From NCBI GenBank assembly GCA_029261355.1, contig JAJDBM010000061.1, positions 124,001 through 188,000 of the forward strand: a stretch of DNA of 64,000 nt, written 5' to 3'. The DNA comes from Nitrospirales bacterium. GTDB lineage: Bacteria; Nitrospirota; Nitrospiria; Nitrospirales; UBA8639. The notes below the pieces were generated by a model. That model did no database searches. It had not been told where the DNA came from and worked only from the letters and a program-made list of their open reading frames with translations. Positions 29,091 through 38,110 of this stretch are shown here, piece after piece. The translations under genes were made by a program, and so were the position numbers. Position 1 is the stretch's first letter. Every line of letters begins with the position of its first letter.

Positions 29091-29329
29091 AGGGGCCTCC
29101 ATTATGGTTGTGAGAAAACAAAAGATGAAATGATGGTACCCACTAGCAAGTCATAAGAAGACAAAGCAATAATCTCACCATGTCCCTCATTCGTTCCAAT
29201 TTATTCAGCCGAAGGGGAGTATTCTTTATGAACGACGGAAGCTGTCAAAGTATCATGCCAACGACAATTAGTCACAGAGATGAATAGAAAACTTGCTATA
29301 GACACGGATGTAAACATTCCCAAAATGTA

Positions 29330-30841
29330 TCAGGAAAATGGTCGTAAATCATAGACCAATCCCATGCCTTGAGGGATATCGACATCACCCTGGACATCTT
29401 TGAGTGATCCAGAAGACCAACGTTGCGCTTCCAACTTTCTAGGCATCGTCAACCATACTTTGGTGGGATCTTTGGTCACCTCCAAAAATTGCTCGGCTAT
29501 CCGTGGAAGGGATGCGGGAACAGAACGACCATGTAATTGAGAGGCCCCACCGAACGGTCGCTCTTCATGCACATCCACTAAGAAAAAAGAGAATTGCCCA
29601 CGTTGACTTTCAAGAATATCTTCTGTGAAATGGACTAATGTTTTTAGCGGGTCAGATAATCCCCCAGAAGATACCTCAAGTGAAACTTGAATTTTTGGAT
29701 ACACACTTTGCAAATGTCCCATAAGAACCTGCAATACAGCTAAACGTTCCCGAGCCCTCCAGCCAACCCACCTCCAAAACCCTACATCCTCTGGGAGGAT
29801 TATTCTGTTCTGTTCAGGACGAGAAGTCGAGATTGTTTGCGCAGTACGTTTCTCACCAGCAAACACCTGCCGTGGATGAAAGACCTTCCCAAACTTCTGT
29901 TGAAACTTGGCCAAGGCAATAGGGGTCACCCCGTCAAACATTCCCATTGGAGCATCCCCCAGAAACACAATACCATCAATTCCCGTTCCTCCAAGTTGCA
30001 CCAGCTTCTTCTTGAGGAATGTTTGATATTCAGAATTAAAGATATCAAAATACCTTGTCGCTTGAAGGGCGTCCGCCTGAGGAACATACGCATGATCCGC
30101 CCATCGACGATGCGAGGCGGGATCCATTCGACCTAAGCATCGAATATTGACCCCAATAAATACTGCCAATCCTTGTTGATGCGCATGCTGAACAAATATG
30201 GAAAAGTCATGAGATGAAGTTGAGCTAGACATGCTCGTCGCCAAAGATTCACCAAACAAAAAATCAGCATCTTTGGTCGTTAAACCACATTCGAGATCAA
30301 TCAGGTGTGTAGTCACACCTCGTCGTGCCATATTTTTTAATCGTACAGCCCAATCCCTGCCTTCACGCCATTGACTGACAGTCATCTGCAACACAACAAC
30401 ATCACCATCAGGAAGGGGTACCACCGAAGGTTGAAGCGTGACCATATACTTGCGGGCAGCCTGATGGTAGGCCTCAGCTTGTTCATGATCCAAGACAGCC
30501 TGATATTGGATAAGGGCATGCTCCACATCACCTGACTCATGATAGGAACGGGCCAGCATCCACATGGCTTTAGATTGAAAGACCGAGTGAGGATATGTCG
30601 ATACAAACCGCTGTAGATCCTGGATAGCTTGGGGATACTGAGCAGCAAGGAACTCTGCTCTTGCTGAATGAAAAAGACGCTCCTGAGAACGAAGTTCGAT
30701 ACCTTCAGGATTCACGTGTCGCGGAGCTGTCTTCCCGCAAGCGGAGAGGACGAAGGGAATGAGGAACAGGAGGAACCACCAAGAGCTCCCCCTGCCCAAC
30801 GACTGACATTTGCCCTGACCCCACGTCCAAGTCTCAACCAT
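29330..30841 (-). CDS. Lipoprotein with TPR-like repeats and a PgaB-like TIM-barrel domain
   Basis: A 503-residue lipoprotein: a signal sequence with a long N-region ends at FVLSAC. Residues about 55-145 contain two tetratricopeptide-like repeats (EFLAAQYPQAIQDLQRFVSTYP and YHESGDVEHALIQYQAVLD), as in YbgF/BamD-type proteins. The C-terminal 330 residues have motifs such as GVTTHLIDLECG, GLAVFIGVNIRCLG, GTGIDGIVFLGDAPMGMFDG and FWRWVGWRARERLAVL. These resemble the C-terminal GH153-type domain of PgaB, which acts on poly-N-acetylglucosamine. So it may process or bind an exopolysaccharide at the cell surface, but no pga or eps genes are adjacent. The assignment is from motifs only. Confidence 0.65.
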   Translation of the reverse strand: MVETWTWGQGKCQSLGRGSSWWFLLFLIPFVLSACGKTAPRHVNPEGIELRSQERLFHSARAEFLAAQYPQAIQDLQRFVSTYPHSVFQSKAMWMLARSYHESGDVEHALIQYQAVLDHEQAEAYHQAARKYMVTLQPSVVPLPDGDVVVLQMTVSQWREGRDWAVRLKNMARRGVTTHLIDLECGLTTKDADFLFGESLATSMSSSTSSHDFSIFVQHAHQQGLAVFIGVNIRCLGRMDPASHRRWADHAYVPQADALQATRYFDIFNSEYQTFLKKKLVQLGGTGIDGIVFLGDAPMGMFDGVTPIALAKFQQKFGKVFHPRQVFAGEKRTAQTISTSRPEQNRIILPEDVGFWRWVGWRARERLAVLQVLMGHLQSVYPKIQVSLEVSSGGLSDPLKTLVHFTEDILESQRGQFSFFLVDVHEERPFGGASQLHGRSVPASLPRIAEQFLEVTKDPTKVWLTMPRKLEAQRWSSGSLKDVQGDVDIPQGMGLVYDLRPFS

Positions 30842-30900
30842 GCTACTGTTTTCCGCTTAGGTGGCTGACATCATATCAAAGAACGCAACCCATGATATGC

Positions 30901-31314
30901 TCAGGAGTTCAATTCAGGAAAGAAAAATCCTATTTCAAATTGCGCCGTTTCTGTAGCATCAGATCCATGAACCGCATTTTCTTCAATGGAGGCTCCATGC
31001 GCAGCACGAATCGTTCCAGCTTCGGCCTTTTTCGGATCAGTCGCCCCCATCAAGTCACGATTCGTTTTAATGGCGTTCTCCCCTTCCAGAACTAAAACCA
31101 CCACAGGACCGGAGGCCATATAGGACGTCAGATCATTATAAAATGGTCGCTCTTTGTGTACGGCATAAAAACCTTCTGCCGTCGACTTAGAAAGCGTACT
31201 CATCTTTAAGGCAATTGGATGAATTCCTGCCTCTTCATAGCGACGAATAATGTCTCCAATTGCATGTTTTTTGACGGCATCAGGCTTAATAATCGCAAGT
31301 GTGCGCTCCTTCAT
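30901..31314 (-). CDS. ndk: Nucleoside diphosphate kinase
   Basis: A 137-residue enzyme of normal length that transfers phosphate between nucleoside tri- and diphosphates. It shows the N-terminal [14 protein letters not shown] and the active-site motif NAVHGSD with phospho-His116. It is the most upstream gene of the leftward series ndk, TPR lipoprotein, gcvH, lpd, comEA-like, tyrS, with variable gaps. Confidence 0.97.
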   Translation of the reverse strand: MKERTLAIIKPDAVKKHAIGDIIRRYEEAGIHPIALKMSTLSKSTAEGFYAVHKERPFYNDLTSYMASGPVVVLVLEGENAIKTNRDLMGATDPKKAEAGTIRAAHGASIEENAVHGSDATETAQFEIGFFFPELNS

Positions 31315-31867
31315 GAACGTAAATCCTTTCTTTAGTTTTCAATGAGTTCTAAAAAAGAAGAGAGAGTATGGGACCCAGCATCCTATCGAAACCAACTGCT
31401 TATTTTATGAGACTCATGCCTATACTTGCAAATTAATTTCATCCTCAGCTTTCAGCATGAACAGCATTTCCCACTGCTACCGAGTCATGAGGGAAGACAG
31501 CTCAAACCTCTCAACACGAATTGAGACTTTTTAAAGAGGCCGCCACACTGATGACAGCTTCCAAAGCCAGGATTTGGGGAAATTTGTCTGGAAGGTAGAA
31601 GAAAGAAAGAGTGATAAGGAAACGATTTGTGCTCAGGGGGTCCTAAGGGGTCACCCTGAGCACAAATAGCATTCAGTTAGGAGAAATATGGATAAACAAA
31701 ATACAAGTCGCCTCATGTCATAGCCGGCCTAAGATCACGAAAAGCCGCCCCCCAACCCAAATATCTCTCTCTGAAGAATTATGACTGACATTCCACAGAA
31801 AAACACTGACTGGGAATACACATGACGAACAACCAGATCGTATCTTGTACCATTTATCCTCACTGCG
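31315..31867. other. Intergenic region with a long perfect hairpin
   Basis: About 550 bp between ndk and the glycosidase-like gene. Apart from the inverted repeat at 31625-31667 no gene or RNA was recognised. The region must contain the ndk promoter. Confidence 0.5.
31625..31667. repeat. Perfect 14-bp inverted repeat
   Basis: Arms ATTTGTGCTCAGGG (31625-31638) and CCCTGAGCACAAAT (31654-31667) pair perfectly around a 15-nt loop that itself repeats GGGGTC. No T-run follows on either strand, so it is not a typical intrinsic terminator. A protein-binding palindrome or a mobile-element scar is possible. Confidence 0.7.
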
Positions 31868-33994
31868 TTACTTTACGGTTTCATAGATCGCCGATATAGT
31901 CCTCCATGATCCATCAGAATGACGGTACCATAAAGTAAGGTAGAAAGGTGCCCCATTGATGGGAAGCCCAATGACTTTATGGGACGTGGCATGATGTAAA
32001 TTACGGCTATCATAGATATCCCTCCCCCCCTTCCTCCTTCCTATAAACAGCCACCAGTCAGTTGCATTCACTCCATTTGTCGACCAATCCCAGGTCACCG
32101 TAGAGTCGGATATCCGACTCCCTGGAACAGGAGAAGTCAAGATAGGCTGACCGTCTCTACCATCAGTTCTTCGCTCTACAGCTCTATATGTCGTCTTGAT
32201 CGTTTGCCAAGCTCTACGATGATCTCGGTGCCAAAGAGTGATGTAAAGCTGCTCTCCATTGATCGGCAGATTCGAAAACGTCTGCGATGTGGCATGGTGA
32301 AGATTACCACTATCATAGACATCACTTTTCCCTTCGCTGGTTCCGATAAACAACCACCAATCAGATGCTCGAGTTTCATTCGATGACCAACGCCATGTCA
32401 CCGTCGAACCGGAGAGCTGGGTACCTGGAACTGGAGAGGTGATGCTGGGCTGAGGATTGACATCACCCCCATCATCCGGATCATTGTCACTTTCATCTTT
32501 GCTACCGGTTGCTCGAAGAATAATGGCAAGATCATGGGTAAAGGATGATAGGCTCAGGGAAAGACTACCATCTGAGACAATCGCTATATCAGTTGATTTA
32601 CGGCCTGATGATGGATGGTAAAATGACACATTCACCACACCATCAGGAAACGTGAGACCGCTTAGCTTAAGAGTACTCCCTGAGACATGTGCGGCAGATC
32701 CGTTTTCAACATGCACACCTGTCTCAAGATACACATATGCAGCTTTATCAGAAGCAAGCATGTGGCGGCCTCTGGTTGGGGCGAAGTCAATTTTCCCCTC
32801 TGCCACCCTCATCTCTGAATAGTCATTGACAATGAGATTCCAAATCTCCCGAATTCGCGAGGCATCCGGATTGAAGTTTCTATTGCTCTTGTCACCATTA
32901 AATCCCCCATACACATTGGCTGTTTGTACCTTATCAGCCATCATTTTCAATATATACTTTCGCGTCCTGTGAGGGGCATAAACATGATCCCCTTTAGCTG
33001 CGATAGCATAATCCCACTTCAATTTATTCGAGTCCCAACTTTCATCCGGGATATAAGGTTTTTGAAGCCGAGAACGCCATCCAAGGACATTATGATGCTC
33101 ATGATGTAAACCCCAAAGCACAATGTCAAACCCAGATATACTCCTGATGGCCTCAGGATTTCCACGACTGGCATCCATGCCAAGAATAATCTTTTTGCCT
33201 GAATGTTCTAACTCCCACTCCCGAACCGTATCGATTATTTCTTTGATCCAGGCCTCACTTCTTTTCGTATAGCGTGCTTGACACCCACCATCCTGAAGAA
33301 ACATTTCATGAGAAATGTCATAATAGGTATTCCCAAGAGCCGAATGATCTAATATTTGTTTGACCCACCGCTTTTGACTATTCAGCAAACGAGGGTCGTT
33401 GTTCTCCTCTAATTGCCTCATCGGCTCATCCGTCCAAGAATTACGACCGTTACATTGAGTGGGCTTCATCCCATTAGTATAAGAATTTGAATTATTCTCT
33501 GGATTCCAGTAATTCACATTCCATCCAAAATTCTTCTCAATTTGATAATGTCCCGCTCCTTCAAAAAATGATATTTGCAGCAGAATACCTGCATCTTTAT
33601 ATGCCTGGATGTTTTGTTGAATGCGCTTCCAAAACGAGGGATTAAATGTATCTAAATCAAAGTTACCACGAGAATCTTTCTGGAAATGATATCCACCTGG
33701 AATACCTTCAACATCGAGCCACCCAAACACAGGGTCGATATAGCCACGCACTTGGTTTTGTCCCGTCGATTGAAACCATGCAATATCCTCGCGCATTGAC
33801 GGGGTAATATATTCAAAAAACTCATCGGCCACCGCCCCAAAGGCAAACACGGGCTTTCCATCATAGGATAGATAGACTTTGTCCGTTCCAGGATTCTCTA
33901 CACGTAACTCTTGAGCGAAACCTGGATTCAGCAATAATAACGACCATGACAGTAAGGTCAATAACACCACTCTATATTTATGAATTTTTATCAT
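31868..33994 (-). CDS. Secreted glycoside-hydrolase-like protein with two C-terminal beta repeats
   Basis: A 708-residue exported protein. The signal peptide (VVLLTLLSWSLLLLNPGFAQ) follows ATG 33994, which has AAAAGGGG upstream; the frame extends to 34045 without support. Residues about 30-430 look like a TIM-barrel glycosidase: DKVYLSYDGKPVFAFG, GILLQISFFEGAGHY, NTYYDISHEMFLQDGG and KKIILGMDASRG. Glu in SHEMF or FFEGAG may be catalytic. A beta-sandwich follows to about 520. The C-terminus carries two homologous repeats of about 85 residues (SPVPGTQLSGSTVTWRWS and SPVPGSRISDSTVTWDWS, each with DWWLFIG and LPINGxxxYxTLW), a type seen in many extracellular bacterial proteins. The substrate is unknown. 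Confidence 0.72.
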   Translation of the reverse strand: MIKIHKYRVVLLTLLSWSLLLLNPGFAQELRVENPGTDKVYLSYDGKPVFAFGAVADEFFEYITPSMREDIAWFQSTGQNQVRGYIDPVFGWLDVEGIPGGYHFQKDSRGNFDLDTFNPSFWKRIQQNIQAYKDAGILLQISFFEGAGHYQIEKNFGWNVNYWNPENNSNSYTNGMKPTQCNGRNSWTDEPMRQLEENNDPRLLNSQKRWVKQILDHSALGNTYYDISHEMFLQDGGCQARYTKRSEAWIKEIIDTVREWELEHSGKKIILGMDASRGNPEAIRSISGFDIVLWGLHHEHHNVLGWRSRLQKPYIPDESWDSNKLKWDYAIAAKGDHVYAPHRTRKYILKMMADKVQTANVYGGFNGDKSNRNFNPDASRIREIWNLIVNDYSEMRVAEGKIDFAPTRGRHMLASDKAAYVYLETGVHVENGSAAHVSGSTLKLSGLTFPDGVVNVSFYHPSSGRKSTDIAIVSDGSLSLSLSSFTHDLAIILRATGSKDESDNDPDDGGDVNPQPSITSPVPGTQLSGSTVTWRWSSNETRASDWWLFIGTSEGKSDVYDSGNLHHATSQTFSNLPINGEQLYITLWHRDHRRAWQTIKTTYRAVERRTDGRDGQPILTSPVPGSRISDSTVTWDWSTNGVNATDWWLFIGRRKGGRDIYDSRNLHHATSHKVIGLPINGAPFYLTLWYRHSDGSWRTISAIYETVK

Positions 33995-34951
33995 CAGATT
34001 TCCCCTTTTAGTAAATAATATATGGGATAAAAAACACCTCCACACAAACCTCAGCCGTCGTACGCAAAGGTTTCTTCACGTACCACTCATCGCGTTCATG
34101 GAAATATGGAATAGGGGGTAAGAAAAATGATTGCTGTGTGGAACCACGGCATTACGAAATCGACGCCAGTACTTCTCAATATGGAATAGCCGTTTTTCTG
34201 TCACACCCTGAATTGTTAATTGGATGGTGTTGCCCGCAACCCTGTGATGCATCGTTGACTCAATCGTAAATATGGCAACAAGATCCGCTTCACCTCTCTT
34301 TTAAAAGAAATGAGTCATAAAAATCTGACGACCTAATGAACACCATTTCCAGGGAAGGACACAGGTCATGAGATCGATGCATACAAGTAGAATCTTTTCT
34401 TTTCAACTTGCATGCCAACACGAACGAGGATGAACAGAACTCATCCTCCATCAGGAAAACATTCAAAAGGAAACATGAAGAAATTCATCGGCAAATATTG
34501 CCATGAAGGCAGGCAAGAATTCTTCAACAAAACCCCTTAGGGAATAGAGGAAAATGGAATACATGGAGGCGGTGAAATTGAATCAGAATGGGCATCTCTA
34601 AAAACCAGGGCTTGCTCGTGAGTGTCAGGGATCCACGAGCAAAAAACCGCCTTGACTAGGCGTAAACCTGAGAACTTAAACACGAGAGTTAGTTCGAAAT
34701 CATGGGAAAATAGTTACGAAACTCCTGCATATATCTTCACGTTGTCAACTATGATTCCAAGGGGAAAAGGCCAGATTAAAACGACATGAAAACCACTTCA
34801 ATGACATACAGTTGAGAGACCTTCAATATTTCTCCACGTATACATAACTGCACCAACGGAAAACAATGAGAAAATACTCCCTGTACGGTTTGAGCAATGT
34901 TTAGATTCAGGCAACTTCAGAATATTTGATCTAATCCGCTAAAGATAGAAT
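33995..34951. other. Long intergenic region containing a repeat fragment
   Basis: About 950 bp without a recognisable gene. It contains the partial palindromic repeat copy C near 34590 and otherwise AT-rich non-coding sequence on both strands. Confidence 0.5.
34590..34660 (+). repeat. Dispersed palindromic intergenic repeat, partial copy C
   Basis: The text GGGCATCTCTAAAAACC followed by GCTCGTGAGTGTCAGGGATC matches the left half of copy D (56733) and the inverted half of copies A and B. The right half cannot be recognised, so this copy is truncated or strongly diverged. Confidence 0.6.
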
Positions 34952-36301
34952 TTAGAGGCAGGCCTGCGGAGGGCGGGTATCTCGACCAGATCCTGTTGTA
35001 ATTTCGATTCGTGCCACTTGCTTTACATTAGCACATAAATCTCCTAACCCTGGAGTGACTAAACGAAATGGGCCGCCCTTTTCAATTGGCAAGGGCTCAC
35101 CATCAACTTCGTAAATTACAATGCCGTGCTCCCGTGCTTGCCCTAAGGTCAATGTCGCAGCATATTGCCCATCTAAAGAGTGAAACGTCACATGGTCGGC
35201 CTCGGGCTGTACGGTGACCACCTCCAAGAGTCCACTCATGCGGATCCCTCGACCTTTCATATTCGGCATGATCACACTAATATCTGGAACCTGTGCCACC
35301 GAAGACATTTTATGCAAGCTACCTACATCAAATGAAAGTTTTTGAAGTACCTCACCTTCAATAAAGAACTTACTCATATCTGTAGAGTTTTGTGCAGTCA
35401 TTACCTTCACCATCGCAGCTAATGATTCATTCAGTGGCGTTGGCACGCCTAGTTCTTTGCCTTTCTTCGCAATATCCCCATTAAGCTCCTCAATTTCCGT
35501 TGGTCGCCCCGCCTTCCAATCATCATACATTGACGTATGAATATCTCGCAGCTCTTGGGATGAGTGCACGACTGTCTCAGCCATATCCTCCCTTAGAACG
35601 AGACCTTTCGCTTTCGCAACAGCCACAACTTCTTCAACAATCCTAGAAATCACTGGCAACATTTCAGGATGATCCAAGGCCTTTGCCACGCAATCATTCA
35701 GAATGACAGTAAGAGGATTAAAAACACAATTCCAACACATCTTCTCCCACTTGGCAAGTCGAATATCAGAACTTATGTGGCAGGAAATGCCAGCATCGGA
35801 AAAAAGCTGAGCAATCTGATTGACTCGCCGAGTTTTTTGCCCATCTAATTCTCCAATTGTTAATGCACCTCGCTTGTAATGTTGAATCACCCCTGGCTCT
35901 ATAATTCTTGAATAGATGAAGGCCACGCCACCAACAACACGATCTCCCCCAAATCTATCGATGAGTTCATCTTCAATGGTCACGCCATTTTGTAGCGTTA
36001 ACAAAACGGTATCAGTCTGTATGATTGGCTCAAGCTGACGACTTGCATCAGCAAGATCGTACGCTTTCACTCCAAGAATAATCAGATCGGGAGAAGGAAG
36101 CTCTGTAGGATCAGACGCCAAATGTTGTGGACGCACCGTAAACGTACCCATTGCTTGACTCCGAATGGTTAACCCATTCGTCTTCACTATTTCAAGCGTT
36201 CTGGGTCGAAGCAAAAACGACACGTGAGGATATGTGCGGACAAGGTGCGCCCCAAAGAATCCACTCACCGACCCAGCTCCAACGATCATGATGTTATTCA
36301 T
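34952..36301 (-). CDS. 2-dehydropantoate 2-reductase-like protein fused to a molybdopterin-domain fragment
   Basis: A 449-residue protein, well above the usual 300 for this family. Residues 1-320 are PanE/ApbA-like: MIVGAGSVSGFFGAHL at the N-terminus, LTLQNGVTIEDEL, KWEKMCWNCVFNPLT with the expected catalytic Lys, and GRPTEIEELNGDI with the second-domain Glu. It would reduce a 2-oxo acid with NADPH. The last 110 residues (VTFHSLDGQYAATLTLGQA, VIYEVDGEPLPIEKGGPFRLVTPG, VKQVARIEIT) match the C-terminal half of the sulfite-oxidase-type molybdopterin domain; the Cys-containing half is missing. ATG 36301 has GGAG 8 nt upstream. The partner gene for a cyclase-type hydrolase lies 43 bp upstream. The true substrate is unclear. 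Confidence 0.75.
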   Translation of the reverse strand: MNNIMIVGAGSVSGFFGAHLVRTYPHVSFLLRPRTLEIVKTNGLTIRSQAMGTFTVRPQHLASDPTELPSPDLIILGVKAYDLADASRQLEPIIQTDTVLLTLQNGVTIEDELIDRFGGDRVVGGVAFIYSRIIEPGVIQHYKRGALTIGELDGQKTRRVNQIAQLFSDAGISCHISSDIRLAKWEKMCWNCVFNPLTVILNDCVAKALDHPEMLPVISRIVEEVVAVAKAKGLVLREDMAETVVHSSQELRDIHTSMYDDWKAGRPTEIEELNGDIAKKGKELGVPTPLNESLAAMVKVMTAQNSTDMSKFFIEGEVLQKLSFDVGSLHKMSSVAQVPDISVIMPNMKGRGIRMSGLLEVVTVQPEADHVTFHSLDGQYAATLTLGQAREHGIVIYEVDGEPLPIEKGGPFRLVTPGLGDLCANVKQVARIEITTGSGRDTRPPQACL

Positions 36302-36343
36302 GAAATTTGCTCCAGACTGGTACGATACGATCAATCATGGCAT

Positions 36344-37006
36344 TCATTTTTTTAACAACACCGCCCTCACCGGTGAGGCTTCAGCTTCGAGAAGCCGCAG
36401 CGGGAATCCTGAAAATTCATAGTCGCCAGGCGGAACGTCTTTTAAATTAAGGCAAACATAGACTGGGATTCCAGCTCTGGCAAAAACAGTATGGGCTGGA
36501 AAGCCATTTCCCCCTTCATATGGATCAAGGCTGTAGTAGTCAAAGCCAACTGATAAAGGCTGAAGTGTGCACAACCATTCAGCCACATCCGTTGATATCG
36601 TGCAGTAGCTTGTAGCAAATTCCTTCAATTGGAGTAATTCTGAGTTCTTCGTTTTAAAAAAAACATGATGTCGATCTGAAGTCTTCAGTTCTCGTAAGTC
36701 TTGCCGCGTGATCACATCACAATCGAGAATTTCATAGACAATGGCTGGCCCATGAAATCGCCCAAGACGCAATTCATCTAATGTTTCACCATCTCCCAAG
36801 AAATGCGCAGGTGCATCGACATGTGTCCCAACATGGCAATTCATAGAAAGATGAGACGCCGTGAGCGCATCGCCATTCTCAATGTCAGACTCTTTCTTTA
36901 AAATAGGTATGGAGTCTCCGGGATATCGCAGGATATTTCCCGAAAAAGGCAATGTAACATCGAACACTTCCGGAAAGTTGTAAAGAGGTTTCATCTTGAT
37001 ATACAT
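36344..37006 (-). CDS. Cyclase family protein (kynurenine formamidase-like)
   Basis: A 220-residue putative metal-dependent amidohydrolase of the cyclase family (PF04199). The defining motif HVGTHVDAPAHF lies near residues 58-69 and supplies the metal ligands. A further conserved segment is SVGFDYYSLDPYEGG. Family members hydrolyse N-formylkynurenine or other amides and lactones; no kynurenine pathway genes are nearby. It probably shares a transcript with the PanE-like gene downstream (43 bp). It is divergent from the sirtuin gene. Confidence 0.85.
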   Translation of the reverse strand: MYIKMKPLYNFPEVFDVTLPFSGNILRYPGDSIPILKKESDIENGDALTASHLSMNCHVGTHVDAPAHFLGDGETLDELRLGRFHGPAIVYEILDCDVITRQDLRELKTSDRHHVFFKTKNSELLQLKEFATSYCTISTDVAEWLCTLQPLSVGFDYYSLDPYEGGNGFPAHTVFARAGIPVYVCLNLKDVPPGDYEFSGFPLRLLEAEASPVRAVLLKK

Positions 37007-37102
37007 TTCAAAAATTCAGGAATGCAAATTGTCATTTTTACTATCATGAGACTATCACTATTCTCATGAGTTTCTAAAGTTTTCCGACGACTGCACCACG
37101 TT

Positions 37103-37825
37103 ATGAATATCATCGATATTCGAGAGAAAATAGCCAACGCTCACTCTGTGACCGTTCTCTCGGGAGCAGGCATTTCGGCAGATAGTGGCGTGCCTACGTT
37201 TCGAGGGGCAGAGGGACTGTGGAAGAATTTTCGTCCAGAAGAGCTCGCATCACCAGATGCGTTTGAGCGGGACCCCAAACTTGTATGGGAATGGTACAAC
37301 TGGCGGCGGGAACTCCTGAGCACAAAGAAACCCAATGCCGCACATGGAGCGTTAGTTGAGCTTGAAAAAATTCTTAACAATTTCTGGTTGATTACCCAAA
37401 ACGTGGATGGGTTGCATCGTGCAGCGGGATCGAACAACGTCACTGAGATTCACGGCAATATATGGAAGGTTCGCTGCACAACATGCGGTTCAGTGACATC
37501 CAACCATGATGTTCCGATTGAAATCCTACCGAGTTGCCAAAGGTGCCAAGGACTCCTACGCCCACACATTGTGTGGTTTGGAGAATCACTTACGCAGGAA
37601 GACCTCGATGCTAGTTTCCGCGCTCTTCGTAACTGCGACATTCTCCTCATCATTGGAACATCTGGCATGGTGTATCCAGCCGCCTCGTTTGCACCTATTG
37701 CCAAGGAGCACGGCGCCTTTGTGATTGAGTTGAATCTAGACCAGACTCCCAATTCCGACCTTGTCGATGTTTCCGTCCAGGGTCGTGCCAAAGATCTCGT
37801 CCCTTTGTTACTTCCAGCCCAGTAA
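37103..37825 (+). CDS. cobB: Sir2-family NAD-dependent protein deacylase
   Basis: A 240-residue class III sirtuin. The NAD site is GAGISADSGVPTFRG; QNVDGLH and the catalytic His117 in TEIHGN follow. Zinc ligands are CTTC and CQRC. Tyr65 and Arg68 in WYNWRR are the pair that lets sirtuins of this class remove succinyl or malonyl groups as well as acetyl groups. It likely regulates metabolic enzymes such as acetyl-CoA synthetase. It starts the rightward cluster, 84 bp before the sulfur-carrier gene, and may or may not share its promoter. Confidence 0.93.
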   Translation: MNIIDIREKIANAHSVTVLSGAGISADSGVPTFRGAEGLWKNFRPEELASPDAFERDPKLVWEWYNWRRELLSTKKPNAAHGALVELEKILNNFWLITQNVDGLHRAAGSNNVTEIHGNIWKVRCTTCGSVTSNHDVPIEILPSCQRCQGLLRPHIVWFGESLTQEDLDASFRALRNCDILLIIGTSGMVYPAASFAPIAKEHGAFVIELNLDQTPNSDLVDVSVQGRAKDLVPLLLPAQ

Positions 37826-37909
37826 TAGAAGCAATTTCTTGACTGATTACGCGGAAGTCTGTTACGTTTTTTTGTTTAGGTTGTTGCGTAATAATGTACG
37901 GAGTTTTCC

Positions 37910-38110
37910 ATGCAAATCAGCATTAACGGTAAGGCAGAAACGATTGAAGCAACGACGGTTTTAGATGTCCTGACCGTCAAAGATATTGACCCTCAACTCG
38001 TCGCTGTAGAGCTCAATACTGAGGTAGTTGAACGTGAACAGATGCCAACGACCCACGTGAAAGAGGGCGATAAACTCGAGTTTCTGTTTTTCATGGGTGG
38101 AGGCGAGTGA
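37910..38110 (+). CDS. ThiS/MoaD-family sulfur carrier with masked C-terminus (GGGE)
   Basis: A 66-residue ubiquitin-fold carrier: MQISINGKAETI, VELNTEVVEREQM and a C-terminal KLEFLFFMGGGE. Carriers of this type are adenylated by an E1 at a terminal Gly-Gly and converted to thiocarboxylate. Here an extra Glu follows the Gly-Gly, so processing is predicted before activation. ATG 37910 follows a GGAG about 6 nt upstream. Its stop overlaps the GTG start of the cysteine-synthase gene (GTGA), so the two are translationally coupled. This points to use of the carrier as sulfur donor for that enzyme, as in the CysO-CysM pathway. ThiS for thiamine is the alternative, but no thiG is present. Confidence 0.88.
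   Translation: MQISINGKAETIEATTVLDVLTVKDIDPQLVAVELNTEVVEREQMPTTHVKEGDKLEFLFFMGGGE

Noticed and set aside
29205-29225. CCGAAGGGG as part of a glycine riboswitch before gcvH
   Set aside because: It is on the strand opposite to gcvH, and the other conserved glycine-riboswitch segments are absent.
31625-31667. Intrinsic terminator
   Set aside because: No T-run follows the stem on either strand.
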